A stretch of DNA of 64,000 bases from the NCBI GenBank assembly GCA_036381595.1, contig DASVCN010000040.1, positions 1 through 64,000 on the forward strand, in the 5' to 3' direction. Numbering within the stretch: position 1 is the first letter of the stretch; the number at the start of each line of letters is the position of its first letter. The notes under the pieces are model-generated. The model saw only the letters and a list, made by a program, of their open reading frames with translations, was not told where the DNA came from and did not search any database. The position numbers were made by a program, and so were the translations under genes. This document shows positions 42,873 through 53,679 of the stretch, piece after piece. The stretch is from Trueperaceae bacterium (lineage in GTDB: Bacteria; Deinococcota; Deinococci; Deinococcales; Trueperaceae).

Positions 42873-44756
42873 ATGGCCAAAGCAGTCGGTATCGACTTAG
42901 GAACCACCAACAGCGTGATCGCTGTGATGGAGGGCGGCGAACCGACCGTCCTCGTCAACAGCGAAGGAAACCGCACGACCCCATCGGTCGTCGCCTTCAA
43001 GGACGACCAGCGCCTGGTAGGCCAGGTTGCGAAGCGTCAGGCAGTGCTCAATGCGAAGGGCACGCTCTTCGAAGTCAAGCGCTTCATGGGGCGGACCTGG
43101 GACGAGGTCAAGGACGAAGCCGAGAGGTCCCCGTACGAGGTCGTGCGCGGGGAGGACGGCGGCGTCCGCTTCCTGGTGGGCGACAAGAAGTACACGCCCG
43201 AGGAGATCTCGGCCATGGTCCTCCGCAAGATGGTCGACGATGCCAGCTCCACTCTCGGTGAGAAGATCACCAAGGCGGTCATCACCGTTCCCGCCTACTT
43301 CAACAACTCTCAGCGTGAGGCCACGCAGAACGCCGGCAAGATCGCCGGCCTCGAAGTCCTCCGGATCGTGAACGAGCCGACAGCCGCCGCTCTCGCCTAC
43401 GGCATGGACAAGAAGGGCAACGAGACCATCCTGGTCTTCGACCTCGGTGGAGGCACCTTCGACGTGTCGGTGCTCGAGGTGGGGGATGGCGTCTTCGAAG
43501 TGCGCTCGACCGCCGGCGACACCCACCTCGGCGGATCCGACATGGACTACGCCATCGTCAATTGGCTGAGTGAGGAGTTCAAGAAGGAGTACAACGTCGA
43601 CCTGCGCAAGGACAAGCAGGCCCTCCAGCGGCTGATCGAGGCCGCCGAGAAGGCAAAGGTGGAACTCTCGGGAATCCCCGAGACGACCATCAGCCTGCCT
43701 TTCATCGCCATGGACCCGGCCTCGAATGCGCCGCTCTACCTCGAGAAGAAGCTCACCCGCGCCAAGTTCGAGGAACTCATCGATCCCTTGATCAAGCGGC
43801 TGCGCGCTCCTGTGGAGCAGGCCCTGAAGGACGCCAAGCTCAACAAGGGCGACATCGACGAGGTCATCCTGGTGGGCGGTTCCACCCGCGTTCCTGCCGT
43901 GAAGCGGCTGGTCAAGGAGATGTTGGGCAAGGACCCCAACCAGTCGGTCAACCCCGACGAGGTAGTCGCCCTCGGCGCCGCCATCCAGGCCGGCGTGCTC
44001 ACCGGTGACGTGGAGGACATCGTCCTCCTCGACGTGACCCCGCTGTCCCTGGGGGTAGAGACCAAGGGCGGCGTCTTCACCAAGCTGATCGACCGCAACA
44101 CTACCGTTCCAGTGCGCAAGACCGAGGTGTTCTCGACCGCCGACAACAACCAGACCGGCGTCGAAGTGCACGTGCTGCAGGGCGAGCGGACCATGGCGTC
44201 GGACAACAAGTCGCTGGGCCGTTTCAAGCTCGAGGGGATCCCGCCCATGCCTGCCGGCATGCCGCAGATCGAGATCACCTACGACATCGACGCCAACGGC
44301 ATCCTGCACGTAACTGCCAAGGAGAAGTCGACCGGCAAGGAAGCTTCGATCACCATCCAGAACACCACCACCCTCTCGGAGGACGAGGTCAACAAGATGG
44401 TCGAGGACGCCAAGGCTCACTCGGAGGAGGATCGCGTCGCCCGTGAAGCGGCCGAGGCGCGCAACCAGCTCGACTCGCTTCGGGGCCAGGCTCAACGCGC
44501 CCTCGATGAGGCAGAAGGCGTGAGCGATGAGCAGAAGCAGCCGGTACAGGCCGCCATCCGCGAAGCGGACGAAGCGCTCGCTGGGCCGAACGATAAGGAG
44601 AAGTTCGAGCGTCTCGCTCAGGAGCTCGCCCAGAAACTGCAGGAGTTCCAGCAGCAGACGGCGACTCCGGCCCAGGGCTCGAACGGCGAGGCGGAACAGA
44701 GCGGAGCAGCCGAGGAAGACGACGTTATCGACGCCGACTTCAAGCCGGCGGGCTGA
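42873..44756 (+). CDS. dnaK: molecular chaperone DnaK (Hsp70)
   Basis: ATP-dependent Hsp70 chaperone of 627 residues. Nucleotide-binding domain motifs GIDLGTTNS (7-15), [11 protein letters not shown] and GGSTRVPAV are complete; the interdomain linker region [14 protein letters not shown] starts the substrate-binding domain, and a helical lid precedes a Gln/Ala-rich tail ending in [14 protein letters not shown]. The ATG at 42873 has GAGGAGA just upstream. First gene of dnaK-grpE-dnaJ, driven by the promoter at 42735-42764. Confidence 0.98.
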   Translation: MAKAVGIDLGTTNSVIAVMEGGEPTVLVNSEGNRTTPSVVAFKDDQRLVGQVAKRQAVLNAKGTLFEVKRFMGRTWDEVKDEAERSPYEVVRGEDGGVRFLVGDKKYTPEEISAMVLRKMVDDASSTLGEKITKAVITVPAYFNNSQREATQNAGKIAGLEVLRIVNEPTAAALAYGMDKKGNETILVFDLGGGTFDVSVLEVGDGVFEVRSTAGDTHLGGSDMDYAIVNWLSEEFKKEYNVDLRKDKQALQRLIEAAEKAKVELSGIPETTISLPFIAMDPASNAPLYLEKKLTRAKFEELIDPLIKRLRAPVEQALKDAKLNKGDIDEVILVGGSTRVPAVKRLVKEMLGKDPNQSVNPDEVVALGAAIQAGVLTGDVEDIVLLDVTPLSLGVETKGGVFTKLIDRNTTVPVRKTEVFSTADNNQTGVEVHVLQGERTMASDNKSLGRFKLEGIPPMPAGMPQIEITYDIDANGILHVTAKEKSTGKEASITIQNTTTLSEDEVNKMVEDAKAHSEEDRVAREAAEARNQLDSLRGQAQRALDEAEGVSDEQKQPVQAAIREADEALAGPNDKEKFERLAQELAQKLQEFQQQTATPAQGSNGEAEQSGAAEEDDVIDADFKPAG

Positions 44757-44772
44757 TAGCCGAGGTGGACGG

Positions 44773-44822
44773 GGCGGTGGCGCCCTGCCCAGGAACGACC
44801 GCGAGGGCAGGGTGGCGCCGCC
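44773..44822 (+). other. intercistronic hairpin between dnaK and grpE
   Basis: CCCTGCCC (44783-44790) pairs with GGGCAGGG (44805-44812) and the outer GGCGG (44773-44777) with CCGCC (44818-44822), separated by a TGGCG/TGGCG internal loop. No T-run follows. It may protect the dnaK message or lower read-through to grpE. Confidence 0.65.
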
Positions 44823-44861
44823 GCCCTGCCCCTCCGCTTACTTCGAGATCAGGATGATGAT

Positions 44862-45491
44862 ATGAGCGAGATAACCGACCACGACAAGGAGATGCGCGAG
44901 AACGCCGAAGCGGGCGTTGAGCGCCAGGAGCCGCAGAACGGGCTGCAGGGAGACGGTGAAGCGGCGCCCGCCGGCAGCGAGCCGCGCAGCGCCGACGAAC
45001 AGGAGGTCGAGGTGCTCCGCAGCGAACTCGTCCGCCTGCAGGAGGAGCTTCACGAGGCCGGCAGCCGCGCCGATGAGATGAAAGACCGCTACCTTCGCGC
45101 CCGGGCCGAGCTGGACAACTACCGGAAGCGCGCCGCGATGGAGGCGGAGCGCGCGCGGGAGGCGGGCCTCGACAGCGCCGTCCTGCCGGTCCTGTCCGTG
45201 TACGACGACCTCAAGCGGGCCCTGGAGGCGGCCGAGGGAACCGATCCCGCCGGCATCGTTCCGGGCGTCCAGGGGGTACTTACCACTCTCGAGCGCAACC
45301 TCGGCAACCTGGGCATCGAGCCGGTTGGCCGAGTGGGCGAGAGCTTCGACCCGGACCTCCACGAGGCGTTGACGACCGTTCCTACCGACGAAGCCGACAA
45401 GTCCGAGACCATCGCCGAAGTCTTCCAACTGGGCTTCCGCAGGGGCGACCGGCTCATCCGGCCCGCCCGGGTGGTCGTCTACCAGAGCTGA
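44862..45491 (+). CDS. grpE: nucleotide exchange factor GrpE
   Basis: Co-chaperone that releases ADP from DnaK; 209 residues. A long N-terminal coiled coil (about 45-100, LRSELVRLQEELHEAG) with YLRARAELDNYRKRA leads into the C-terminal beta domain, with GESFDPDLHEAL and GFRRGDRLIRPARVVV signatures. The ATG at 44862 has only a weak AGGATGAT upstream. It follows dnaK after a hairpin-containing spacer of 105 bp and precedes dnaJ by 9 bp. Confidence 0.95.
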   Translation: MSEITDHDKEMRENAEAGVERQEPQNGLQGDGEAAPAGSEPRSADEQEVEVLRSELVRLQEELHEAGSRADEMKDRYLRARAELDNYRKRAAMEAERAREAGLDSAVLPVLSVYDDLKRALEAAEGTDPAGIVPGVQGVLTTLERNLGNLGIEPVGRVGESFDPDLHEALTTVPTDEADKSETIAEVFQLGFRRGDRLIRPARVVVYQS

Positions 45492-45500
45492 GGTCGAGTC

Positions 45501-46463
45501 ATGGCCGCGTACAAGGACTACTACCAGATCCTCGATCTTCCCCGCAGTGCCTCCCAGAAGGAGATCCGCGCCGCGTTCAGGAAGCTGGCGGCCAAGTATC
45601 ACCCGGACAGGAACAAGGATGACCCCGGAGCCGAGGAGCGGTTCAAGGAGATCAACGAGGCCTACACCGTCCTGAGCGACGAGGAGAAGCGGAAGTTCTA
45701 CGACCAGTACGGGAGCAACGGGGGACCGCCTCCCTACGCGCAAGGTTCCGACGGACGGGGCTACACGACCGTGAACGCCGAGGAGTTCGCCGGTTTCAGC
45801 GACTTCTTCCAGAGTCTCTTCGGCGGCGGCTTCGGCGGCTTCCAGGGGAGCTACCAGACGAGCTTCGGCCCCGAGTCGTTCGGCGGCTACCAGGAGGGGA
45901 GCTTCAGCAACCGCCCCGTCCAGCAGCGGGCCACGGAAGCGGAACTGGTAATCGACCTGCCCCTCGCCTTCCGTGGGGGCGTGACGACCGTGAGCATCGA
46001 CGGTCGCAGGGTCGAGATCAACATCCCGGCGGGGACCCGCGACGGGGCCCGTCTCCGGCTCCGCGGCCAGGCACCGGGCGGCGGCGATCTCATCCTCAGG
46101 ATCCGCCTGCAGGAGCACCCGGTCTTCACCCTGGACGGCGACAACGTGAAGGTGAAGGTCCAGGTGCCCGACTATCGGGCGGTCCTGGGCGGCGCCGTGC
46201 GAGTGCCCACGCTCGACGGTGAGGTCGAGATGAAGCTGCCAGCCGGGACCAGAACGGGCAGGGTACTCAGGTTGCGGGGGCAGGGCTGGCCCCGCTCGAG
46301 GAGATCGAGCGGGGAGAAGGCCGAACGTGGTGATGAACTCGCCGAGATCGTCGTGACGATCCCGACGTCGCCCACCGCCGAGCAGCGCAAGCTTTACGAG
46401 CAACTCGAAGCGGCAGCCGGGAGTGCCGGCGACGAGAAGGCGAAGTCGAAGGCGACGGCCTGA
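45501..46463 (+). CDS. dnaJ: DnaJ-type co-chaperone without zinc finger
   Basis: Hsp40 partner of DnaK, 320 residues. J domain (about 4-72) with the essential HPD in KYHPDRNKD, a Gly/Phe-rich linker (about 100-130), and two C-terminal substrate-binding domains ([37 protein letters not shown]). The four CxxCxGxG zinc repeats of classical DnaJ are missing. That matches the short DnaJ of Thermus and CbpA-type proteins. Third gene of the heat-shock operon. No dafA-like small gene follows it. Confidence 0.93.
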   Translation: MAAYKDYYQILDLPRSASQKEIRAAFRKLAAKYHPDRNKDDPGAEERFKEINEAYTVLSDEEKRKFYDQYGSNGGPPPYAQGSDGRGYTTVNAEEFAGFSDFFQSLFGGGFGGFQGSYQTSFGPESFGGYQEGSFSNRPVQQRATEAELVIDLPLAFRGGVTTVSIDGRRVEINIPAGTRDGARLRLRGQAPGGGDLILRIRLQEHPVFTLDGDNVKVKVQVPDYRAVLGGAVRVPTLDGEVEMKLPAGTRTGRVLRLRGQGWPRSRRSSGEKAERGDELAEIVVTIPTSPTAEQRKLYEQLEAAAGSAGDEKAKSKATA

Positions 46464-46531
46464 CGCTTGGCGCCCAGGGCCCGGATGCCAGGGACGTCGT
46501 CACGAGCGCAGGGTTCTCACCAACCGGGTGC

Positions 46532-46537
46532 TACCGT
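46532..46537 (+). promoter_or_regulatory. -10 box TACCGT, leaderless start
   Basis: TACCGT ends 6 nt before the GTG at 46544 of the PpiC gene. Confidence 0.45.
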
Positions 46538-46543
46538 GACGGG

Positions 46544-47731
46544 GTGAATCCGAACATAACCTCAAGCAACCGGCTCTGCATCGCGGTATTGGCGCTCCTC
46601 ATCCTGCTGCTCACCGCCGCGTGGGCCCAGTCCGACGAGCCGACGAACGAACCGGCCGATTCGAGCGACGAGGTCGTCCTCAAGGCGGGTGAGTACGAAG
46701 AAACCGAGAGCGAGTTCGAATCTCGCTTCGAGATCGCCATCCGCGGTCTGGCCGCCAGCCAGGGGCTGCAGCTTACCGACGAGGTGCGCTCGCAGCTAGC
46801 GCGCTTCAAGCCCAGCTACCTCGAACAGCGGGCCGCCGAAGTGGCCCTGCTGCAGGAGGCCGAGGAGCGTGGCATCGTCGTCAGCGAAGAAGAGGTCGAA
46901 GGGCGCCTCGCGGAAGTCCGGGGGAACCTGGCCGAGGGGCAGGATTTCGGCGAGGTGCTGGAACAAGCCGGCTTCCGCGACGAAAGCCAGCTTCGCCAGT
47001 TGGTGAAGGAGACCGAGACTATCCAGCGGACGGTAGACGCGATCGAAGCCGAGATAGAGGTCTCGGATGAAGAGGTCATGGAGTTCTACGAGGCCAACCA
47101 GCAGATGTTCGAGCAGCCCGAGCAGGTGTGCGCCCGGCACATCCTCGTCGAGACCGTCGAAGAAGCCGAACAGACGCTGGCCGATCTCGAGGCCGGCGCG
47201 GAGTTCGCCGAGCTGGCGGCGGAACGCAGTATCGACCCGGGGTCACCCGACGGCGACCTGGGCTGCTTCGGGCGCGGGCGGATGGTCCCACCCTTCGAGG
47301 AGGCTGCTTTCTCGGCCGAGGTGGGGGAGCCTGTGGGCCCGGTGGAGAGCCAGTTCGGTCAGCACATCATCCTCGTCTACGACCGGCAGGAGGCCACGGT
47401 GGCCGATCTCGAGGAGGTCCGCCCCAGTATCGAGCAGCAGTTGCGGAGCCAGCAGTTGGCCGCTGCTATCGAGGAGGTACGCCAAGCTTCGAACGTGGAG
47501 ATCTTCCCCGAACGCCTGGACGTGCCGGCGCCTGAGGAAGCCGCGCCGGAGGCCCCGGATGGAGCTGTTCCCGCTGCTCCGGAAGAGGCTGCTCCCGCCA
47601 CTCCAGATGGTGAGGCCGCTCCTGCGGCACCCGAGGACGCTGCGCCCGAGGGTGAGGGCGAACAGCAGGAGCCGGCGCCCGCGTCGCCGGACGACGAGTC
47701 CGCCGGTAGCGAGGGAAACGACGGCCAGTAG
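46544..47731 (+). CDS. exported SurA/PpiC-type peptidyl-prolyl isomerase
   Basis: Extracytoplasmic foldase of 395 residues. Signal peptide ends near TAAWAQ (about 29). A SurA_N-like helical domain (about 45-180) is followed by a parvulin domain (about 190-285; CARHILVETVEEAE, GSPDGDLGCFGRGRMVPPFE, GPVESQFGQHIILV). The tail from about residue 325 is a Pro/Ala/Glu-rich repeat (APEEAAPE, APEDAAPE) that is likely disordered. The GTG start is supported by the TACCGT box. It follows the heat-shock operon, but with its own promoter signal. Confidence 0.9.
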   Translation: MNPNITSSNRLCIAVLALLILLLTAAWAQSDEPTNEPADSSDEVVLKAGEYEETESEFESRFEIAIRGLAASQGLQLTDEVRSQLARFKPSYLEQRAAEVALLQEAEERGIVVSEEEVEGRLAEVRGNLAEGQDFGEVLEQAGFRDESQLRQLVKETETIQRTVDAIEAEIEVSDEEVMEFYEANQQMFEQPEQVCARHILVETVEEAEQTLADLEAGAEFAELAAERSIDPGSPDGDLGCFGRGRMVPPFEEAAFSAEVGEPVGPVESQFGQHIILVYDRQEATVADLEEVRPSIEQQLRSQQLAAAIEEVRQASNVEIFPERLDVPAPEEAAPEAPDGAVPAAPEEAAPATPDGEAAPAAPEDAAPEGEGEQQEPAPASPDDESAGSEGNDGQ

Positions 47732-47768
47732 CTGGATAGGTACCGGAAAGGTGGCGGGCTGAACTAGT

Positions 47769-48326
47769 TCAGTCCGCCGCTTCCGTCGTAGTCCGGCTCC
47801 CTACCCACCTGGTTCCGGCACCCGTGCTCGCCCGCAGCCTGTCAGCAAGCTGGGCGGTGTGGTGCTGGAGGTGCCTGAGGTTGACCAGCTGGTGCTCGAG
47901 CTTCGAGATGGGGTACCAGGAGAATCCGCTGTCGGGGCTGTTGAGGTCCATCGTGTCCACGGCATCGTCGACCAGCGAATCGCACAGTTGCAGATATTCG
48001 AGCGCCTCTTGCCGAGTGTAGGGTCGGGGGAGGAGCGGCAGGTCGCTTTGCGGGTCGGCCGGGCCGGCGATCCCGTCCTCGTGCTGAACATCCGACTGGT
48101 GTGCGGACCAGGGCACGAAGGCTGCTTCTTCGATCTGCAGATAGAGGTGGGTGAAGTAGAGCACGTGGTAGGCGATCTGCCAGTAGGCGTTGGTGTGCTG
48201 CCTGCTCGTCCACTCGGCCTCGGGACAGTTCTCGATCGTCTCGCGCAGCATCGCCAGTCCGGCGTGATACTGCCGCTTGAGCGCGTCGCTCAGGTGGTGC
48301 ACGGGTAACTGTTCCTCGTCGGCCAT
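47769..48326 (-). CDS. DinB-like four-helix protein
   Basis: A 185-residue protein of the DinB/YfiT superfamily, helical bundles that often carry a metal site of three histidines. Candidate ligands are His in AYHVLYF near residue 53 and HQLVNLRHLQHH near 145-155. Members include bacillithiol or mycothiol transferases and many of unknown function. The ATG at 48326 lies 5 nt after AGGAG; a GTG directly before it is too close. It follows pdxH on the same strand, 12 bp after its stop. Confidence 0.8.
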   Translation of the reverse strand: MADEEQLPVHHLSDALKRQYHAGLAMLRETIENCPEAEWTSRQHTNAYWQIAYHVLYFTHLYLQIEEAAFVPWSAHQSDVQHEDGIAGPADPQSDLPLLPRPYTRQEALEYLQLCDSLVDDAVDTMDLNSPDSGFSWYPISKLEHQLVNLRHLQHHTAQLADRLRASTGAGTRWVGSRTTTEAAD

Positions 48327-48341
48327 CACATCTCCTCGCGT

Positions 48342-48977
48342 TCACGGGGCCAGGCGCTCCAGGCGCCAGCCCTCCTCCTCCCGACTGTAGCGGAACCGGT
48401 CGTGCAGGCGGTCGGGCCGGCCCTGCCACAGTTCCAGGGCCAACGGCCGCAGCCTGAATCCGCCCCAATGGTCGGGCAGGGGAACCTCACGACCCTCGAA
48501 CCGCTGCCTGGCCTGCGCCTCACGCTCCAGTAGTTCGGCACGGCCGCTCAATGGCTTGCTCTGCGGCGAGGCCCAAGCGCCTATCTGAGAACCCCGAGGG
48601 CGGGAGCGGAAGTAGGCCTCCGACGCCTCGCGCGAGATCTTCTCGACCACGCCCTCGACCCGCACCTGCCGCTCGAGTCGATCCCAGTAGAGCACCAACG
48701 CCGCCTGCGGATTCGCTGCCAGGTCCTGAGCCTTCCTGCTCGTGTAGTTGCTGTAGAAGAGGAAGCCGTCAGGACCGTACCCCTTGAGGAGCACCATGCG
48801 AGCAGAAACGCGCCCGCTGAGGTCGGCCGTCGCCAGTGTCATCGCGGTGGGCTCCAGCAGATCGGCGCCCACCGCTTCCCGCATCCACTTGCCGAACTGA
48901 ACCAGCGGGTCCGGTTCCAGGTCGCGTTTGCGGAGTTCCGCGCGACGGTAACCCCTTCTCAACTCCTCGATGCCCAT
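48342..48977 (-). CDS. pdxH: pyridoxamine 5'-phosphate oxidase
   Basis: FMN-dependent oxidase that makes pyridoxal 5'-phosphate from PNP or PMP; 211 residues. Family motifs are all present: MTLATAD, VSARMVLLKGYGPDGFLFYSNY, EAYFRSRPRGSQIGAWASPQS and the C-terminal WQGRPDRLHDRFRY and LERLAP. The ATG at 48977 is chosen because TAGACT ends 6 nt upstream; the GTG at 48983 would lie within the spacer. It likely leads the DinB-like gene. Confidence 0.96.
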   Translation of the reverse strand: MGIEELRRGYRRAELRKRDLEPDPLVQFGKWMREAVGADLLEPTAMTLATADLSGRVSARMVLLKGYGPDGFLFYSNYTSRKAQDLAANPQAALVLYWDRLERQVRVEGVVEKISREASEAYFRSRPRGSQIGAWASPQSKPLSGRAELLEREAQARQRFEGREVPLPDHWGGFRLRPLALELWQGRPDRLHDRFRYSREEEGWRLERLAP

Positions 48978-48983
48978 CGTCAC

Positions 48984-48989
48984 AGTCTA
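48984..48989 (-). promoter_or_regulatory. -10 box TAGACT, leaderless start of pdxH
   Basis: Minus-strand TAGACT ends 6 nt before the pdxH ATG at 48977. Confidence 0.55.
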
Positions 48990-49074
48990 TTGTCGCTCGC
49001 ATCCGGCTGTGCCGCTGCGCGGAACGACTCGCTGCAACACCGCCGCGGCGACATTCCCGCCCGGGCGCCGGTGA

Positions 49075-49080
49075 TAGCTT
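49075..49080 (+). promoter_or_regulatory. -10 box TAGCTT, leaderless start
   Basis: TAGCTT ends 6 nt before the ATG at 49087. Confidence 0.5.
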
Positions 49081-49086
49081 TTCCGC

Positions 49087-51126
<2,040 letters not shown>

Positions 51127-51162
51127 GTTGCCACCGCTCAGGGGAAGGACCGACCTGGAGGC

Positions 51163-51168
51163 TAGAAT
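51163..51168 (+). promoter_or_regulatory. -10 box TAGAAT, leaderless start
   Basis: TAGAAT ends 5 nt before the GTG at 51174, which decides the start of the AddB-like gene. Confidence 0.55.
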
Positions 51169-51173
51169 CGAGC

Positions 51174-53615
51174 GTGGGATTCGACCTCCTCACGGGTCCG
51201 CCGGGCTCCGGGAAAACAAGTCTCCTGATCGAGCGGGCCGTCGAGTTGTCTGCCCGCGGGAGGCGGGTCTGGTGGGCCGGGCTCCCCAGCCAGAGGAGCG
51301 ACGTCTACCGGCGCGCCACTCGTCAGGGCGCCCTGCTAGGGCTCGAGTTCCAGACGATGCAGCAGGTCTACTACCGCCTGCTAGCCCACGCCCGTAGGCT
51401 CAAGCCGTTGATCGTGGGCACCGGCCGCCTGGCACTGGTCGGTGAGGCACTGGCCTACGAACGCAAGCGGCTGCCCTCGCCTGGCGAAGCGCGCCTCTTC
51501 GCGGCCGCTGTAGCCGAGGCCAAACGGTACGCGGTTGGTCCGGCCGACCTGCCCGCCGGAGACAGCGAACTGGAACGTCTCCGGACCGTCTTCCGAACCT
51601 ACGAGCGACTGAAAGGCGATGCCTGGGATTACGACGACTTCCGGATCGAAGCGTTGCGTCTCGCAGAGTCGGGCGCGGCCTCGCCGGAAGCCGACGCGCT
51701 CATCGTCGACGGTTTCAGGGAGTTGTCTCCCGTCGATCTGCACCTCCTCTCGCTGCTGGGCGAGCGTTGCGAGGTGAGACTAGCCCTGCCGCAGGCACCG
51801 GCGGGCCTCATCCCCGGCAAGGTCCTGGCGCCTCGTGACGCTGCCAGCCGTACGGTCTACCGGGCCCCGAACCCGGTGAGCGAGGCTCGCTGGGTGTTGA
51901 ACTCGCTCAAACGCGACCTCGCCTGCGGGGTCGACCCGCTCGACCTCGCCGTGATCCTACCGGGCGGCGAGAGCGTCGCCTTCAGCGCCTTGGCGGACGA
52001 GTACGGAGTACCGGTGATGGATGAACGGCCTACCTCTTTGGCCGACACGGTGCCGGGCCGCCTGCTGGTCGAACTCCTCGAGCTGCCCGACTACCCCACC
52101 GCCTCCCGCCTGCTTCCCGTGCGCGAACTGGCGTCGCTCGCCGACGCTGCCATCGAAGAGGGCGTTGCCGGTCACGCCGCGTTCGAGCGGCTCGCCCGGC
52201 GATTGGGGGTAGGCGCCAGCTGGGAAAGCTGGCTCGCGCGGCTGCGAGTGCCGGAGGAGGGATCGGCGGCAAGGATCGACGCCTGGGCAACGAGCCTAGT
52301 AGATCTGGCCCTGTCGCTCGCCGACCTGGAGCTGGAGGTAGACGGGCCTCGCGGGGCGCTGCGGGTCGCTGATAGCGGCGGCACCGGCACAACCCGAAGG
52401 TCCGGCGCCGAGGTGTTGCCGGAGAGGTTCCGGGAGCAGGCGTTGCTACGAGCGAAAGAGGCGCAGCGTGTCGCAGCCGGGCAGGGATTCCGGGCCTGGT
52501 GGGCCGCCTTGCTGGCCGATACGCATACCTCCGTCAGACGCCCTGGAGGCGTGGCGCTGATGGACGAGCGTCAGGCGAGCGGCAGGCGGTTCCGTCGCGC
52601 CTACCTGATGCGAGCGAACGAAGGCGCGTACGGCGCCGGCGAACGGGAGGATTATTTCGTGCCCGAGGAGTGCCGCGAGCCGCTCGCCGCCCTGCTCGAA
52701 GGTGCGCGATCGGTCCTGCCCCGGCGCTTCGAAGGGCGAGAACGGCTGCTGTTCGAGGAACTCACCAGTCTCGCCGACGAGGTCGTCGTGACCTACCCCA
52801 GCGGCGACCAGGGAGGACCGTTACTGCCCGAAACGGGCCTGCTCGGCGACGCCGTCCCCCAACCTCTGCCCGCTCAGCAGCTGGGCAGCCGGATCGAGCT
52901 GGCGGTAGGGGAGAGCTACCTGGCCGACAGGAGCCGTACCGGAGAGCTCACCGTCGGCTGGCCGATCACCCTCGAGGACCTGCGACGTTTCGACCAGTGC
53001 GCCATGAGGCAGTGGCTGGAGGGGCTGCTGGGCGAACGGCGGGATGAGCCGGCCGCCCCCTGGTGGCGCTCGTTCCGTCAAGAGCTGCTGGCGCAGACGA
53101 GGCTCGATGCCGGGAGGCTGGAGCTGCTGTGCAGCCGCTACCCGAAGGCCGCTTCCTGGCTGGAGCGGCACCGGCAGCTACTGCTCGAACTCAGTTTCGG
53201 GGTCGCTCTGCCCGTTGTCCCGAACCATGTCTCGGCTCGTCTGGACGCTGCCGTGACGGCGCAGGGGGAAGCGAGGATCTACGCCTTCGCACCGCCCGCC
53301 GAAGTTGCCGACCGACCGTCGGCCGAACAGTTCATCGAGGGGCGCTGGACCGAACTGTGGGCCGCGGGCCATATGCTCGAGCGGTTCCCGCAACAGGTCG
53401 AGGGCGTGCGACTCTTCGCCTGGCCGTTCCTCGGCGATCCGATCGAGGCCTACGACGGCGCCATCGGCTACGAGTGGGGGCGTATCGCTTCGAGGCGAAG
53501 GCGAGCCCAGGAGGCGCTGGAGCGACTGCGGAACGGCTCCATCGAACCGGCTCCCGGCTTCCACTGCGGCAGCTGCTCCGTGCGCGACGTGTGCCGCGAA
53601 GGCGCCCAGAGTTGA
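51174..53615 (+). CDS. AddB-like protein with Fe-S cysteines, nuclease-degenerate
   Basis: An 813-residue protein resembling the AddB/RexB subunit of helicase-nuclease complexes. It has a Walker A GPPGSGKTS at 8-16, a helicase-like fold with degenerate motifs, and a C-terminal nuclease-like domain. Four cysteines in the iron-sulfur staple pattern are intact: Cys609, Cys798, Cys801 and Cys807 (C...CxxCx5C). The PD-(D/E)xK residues are not recognisable: the segment around VSARLDAAVTAQGEARIYAF has no DxK. It is followed 64 bp later by an AddA-like helicase gene. The GTG start fits the TAGAAT box 5 nt upstream. Confidence 0.82.
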   Translation: MGFDLLTGPPGSGKTSLLIERAVELSARGRRVWWAGLPSQRSDVYRRATRQGALLGLEFQTMQQVYYRLLAHARRLKPLIVGTGRLALVGEALAYERKRLPSPGEARLFAAAVAEAKRYAVGPADLPAGDSELERLRTVFRTYERLKGDAWDYDDFRIEALRLAESGAASPEADALIVDGFRELSPVDLHLLSLLGERCEVRLALPQAPAGLIPGKVLAPRDAASRTVYRAPNPVSEARWVLNSLKRDLACGVDPLDLAVILPGGESVAFSALADEYGVPVMDERPTSLADTVPGRLLVELLELPDYPTASRLLPVRELASLADAAIEEGVAGHAAFERLARRLGVGASWESWLARLRVPEEGSAARIDAWATSLVDLALSLADLELEVDGPRGALRVADSGGTGTTRRSGAEVLPERFREQALLRAKEAQRVAAGQGFRAWWAALLADTHTSVRRPGGVALMDERQASGRRFRRAYLMRANEGAYGAGEREDYFVPEECREPLAALLEGARSVLPRRFEGRERLLFEELTSLADEVVVTYPSGDQGGPLLPETGLLGDAVPQPLPAQQLGSRIELAVGESYLADRSRTGELTVGWPITLEDLRRFDQCAMRQWLEGLLGERRDEPAAPWWRSFRQELLAQTRLDAGRLELLCSRYPKAASWLERHRQLLLELSFGVALPVVPNHVSARLDAAVTAQGEARIYAFAPPAEVADRPSAEQFIEGRWTELWAAGHMLERFPQQVEGVRLFAWPFLGDPIEAYDGAIGYEWGRIASRRRRAQEALERLRNGSIEPAPGFHCGSCSVRDVCREGAQS

Positions 53616-53679
53616 GCGGGCGCGACCGGCCTGGGCGCGCCCGCAAAGGTAGGACGACCACTGGGCGGGGAGCGGCTGC

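Noticed and set aside
42897-44495. 532-codon open frame antisense to dnaK
   Set aside because: It is a known type of artefact opposite dnaK; no independent promoter or ribosome site.
44838-46403. 521-codon open frame antisense to grpE-dnaJ
   Set aside because: It crosses two conserved genes and is composed of codon-shadow Val/Leu/Gly-rich sequence.
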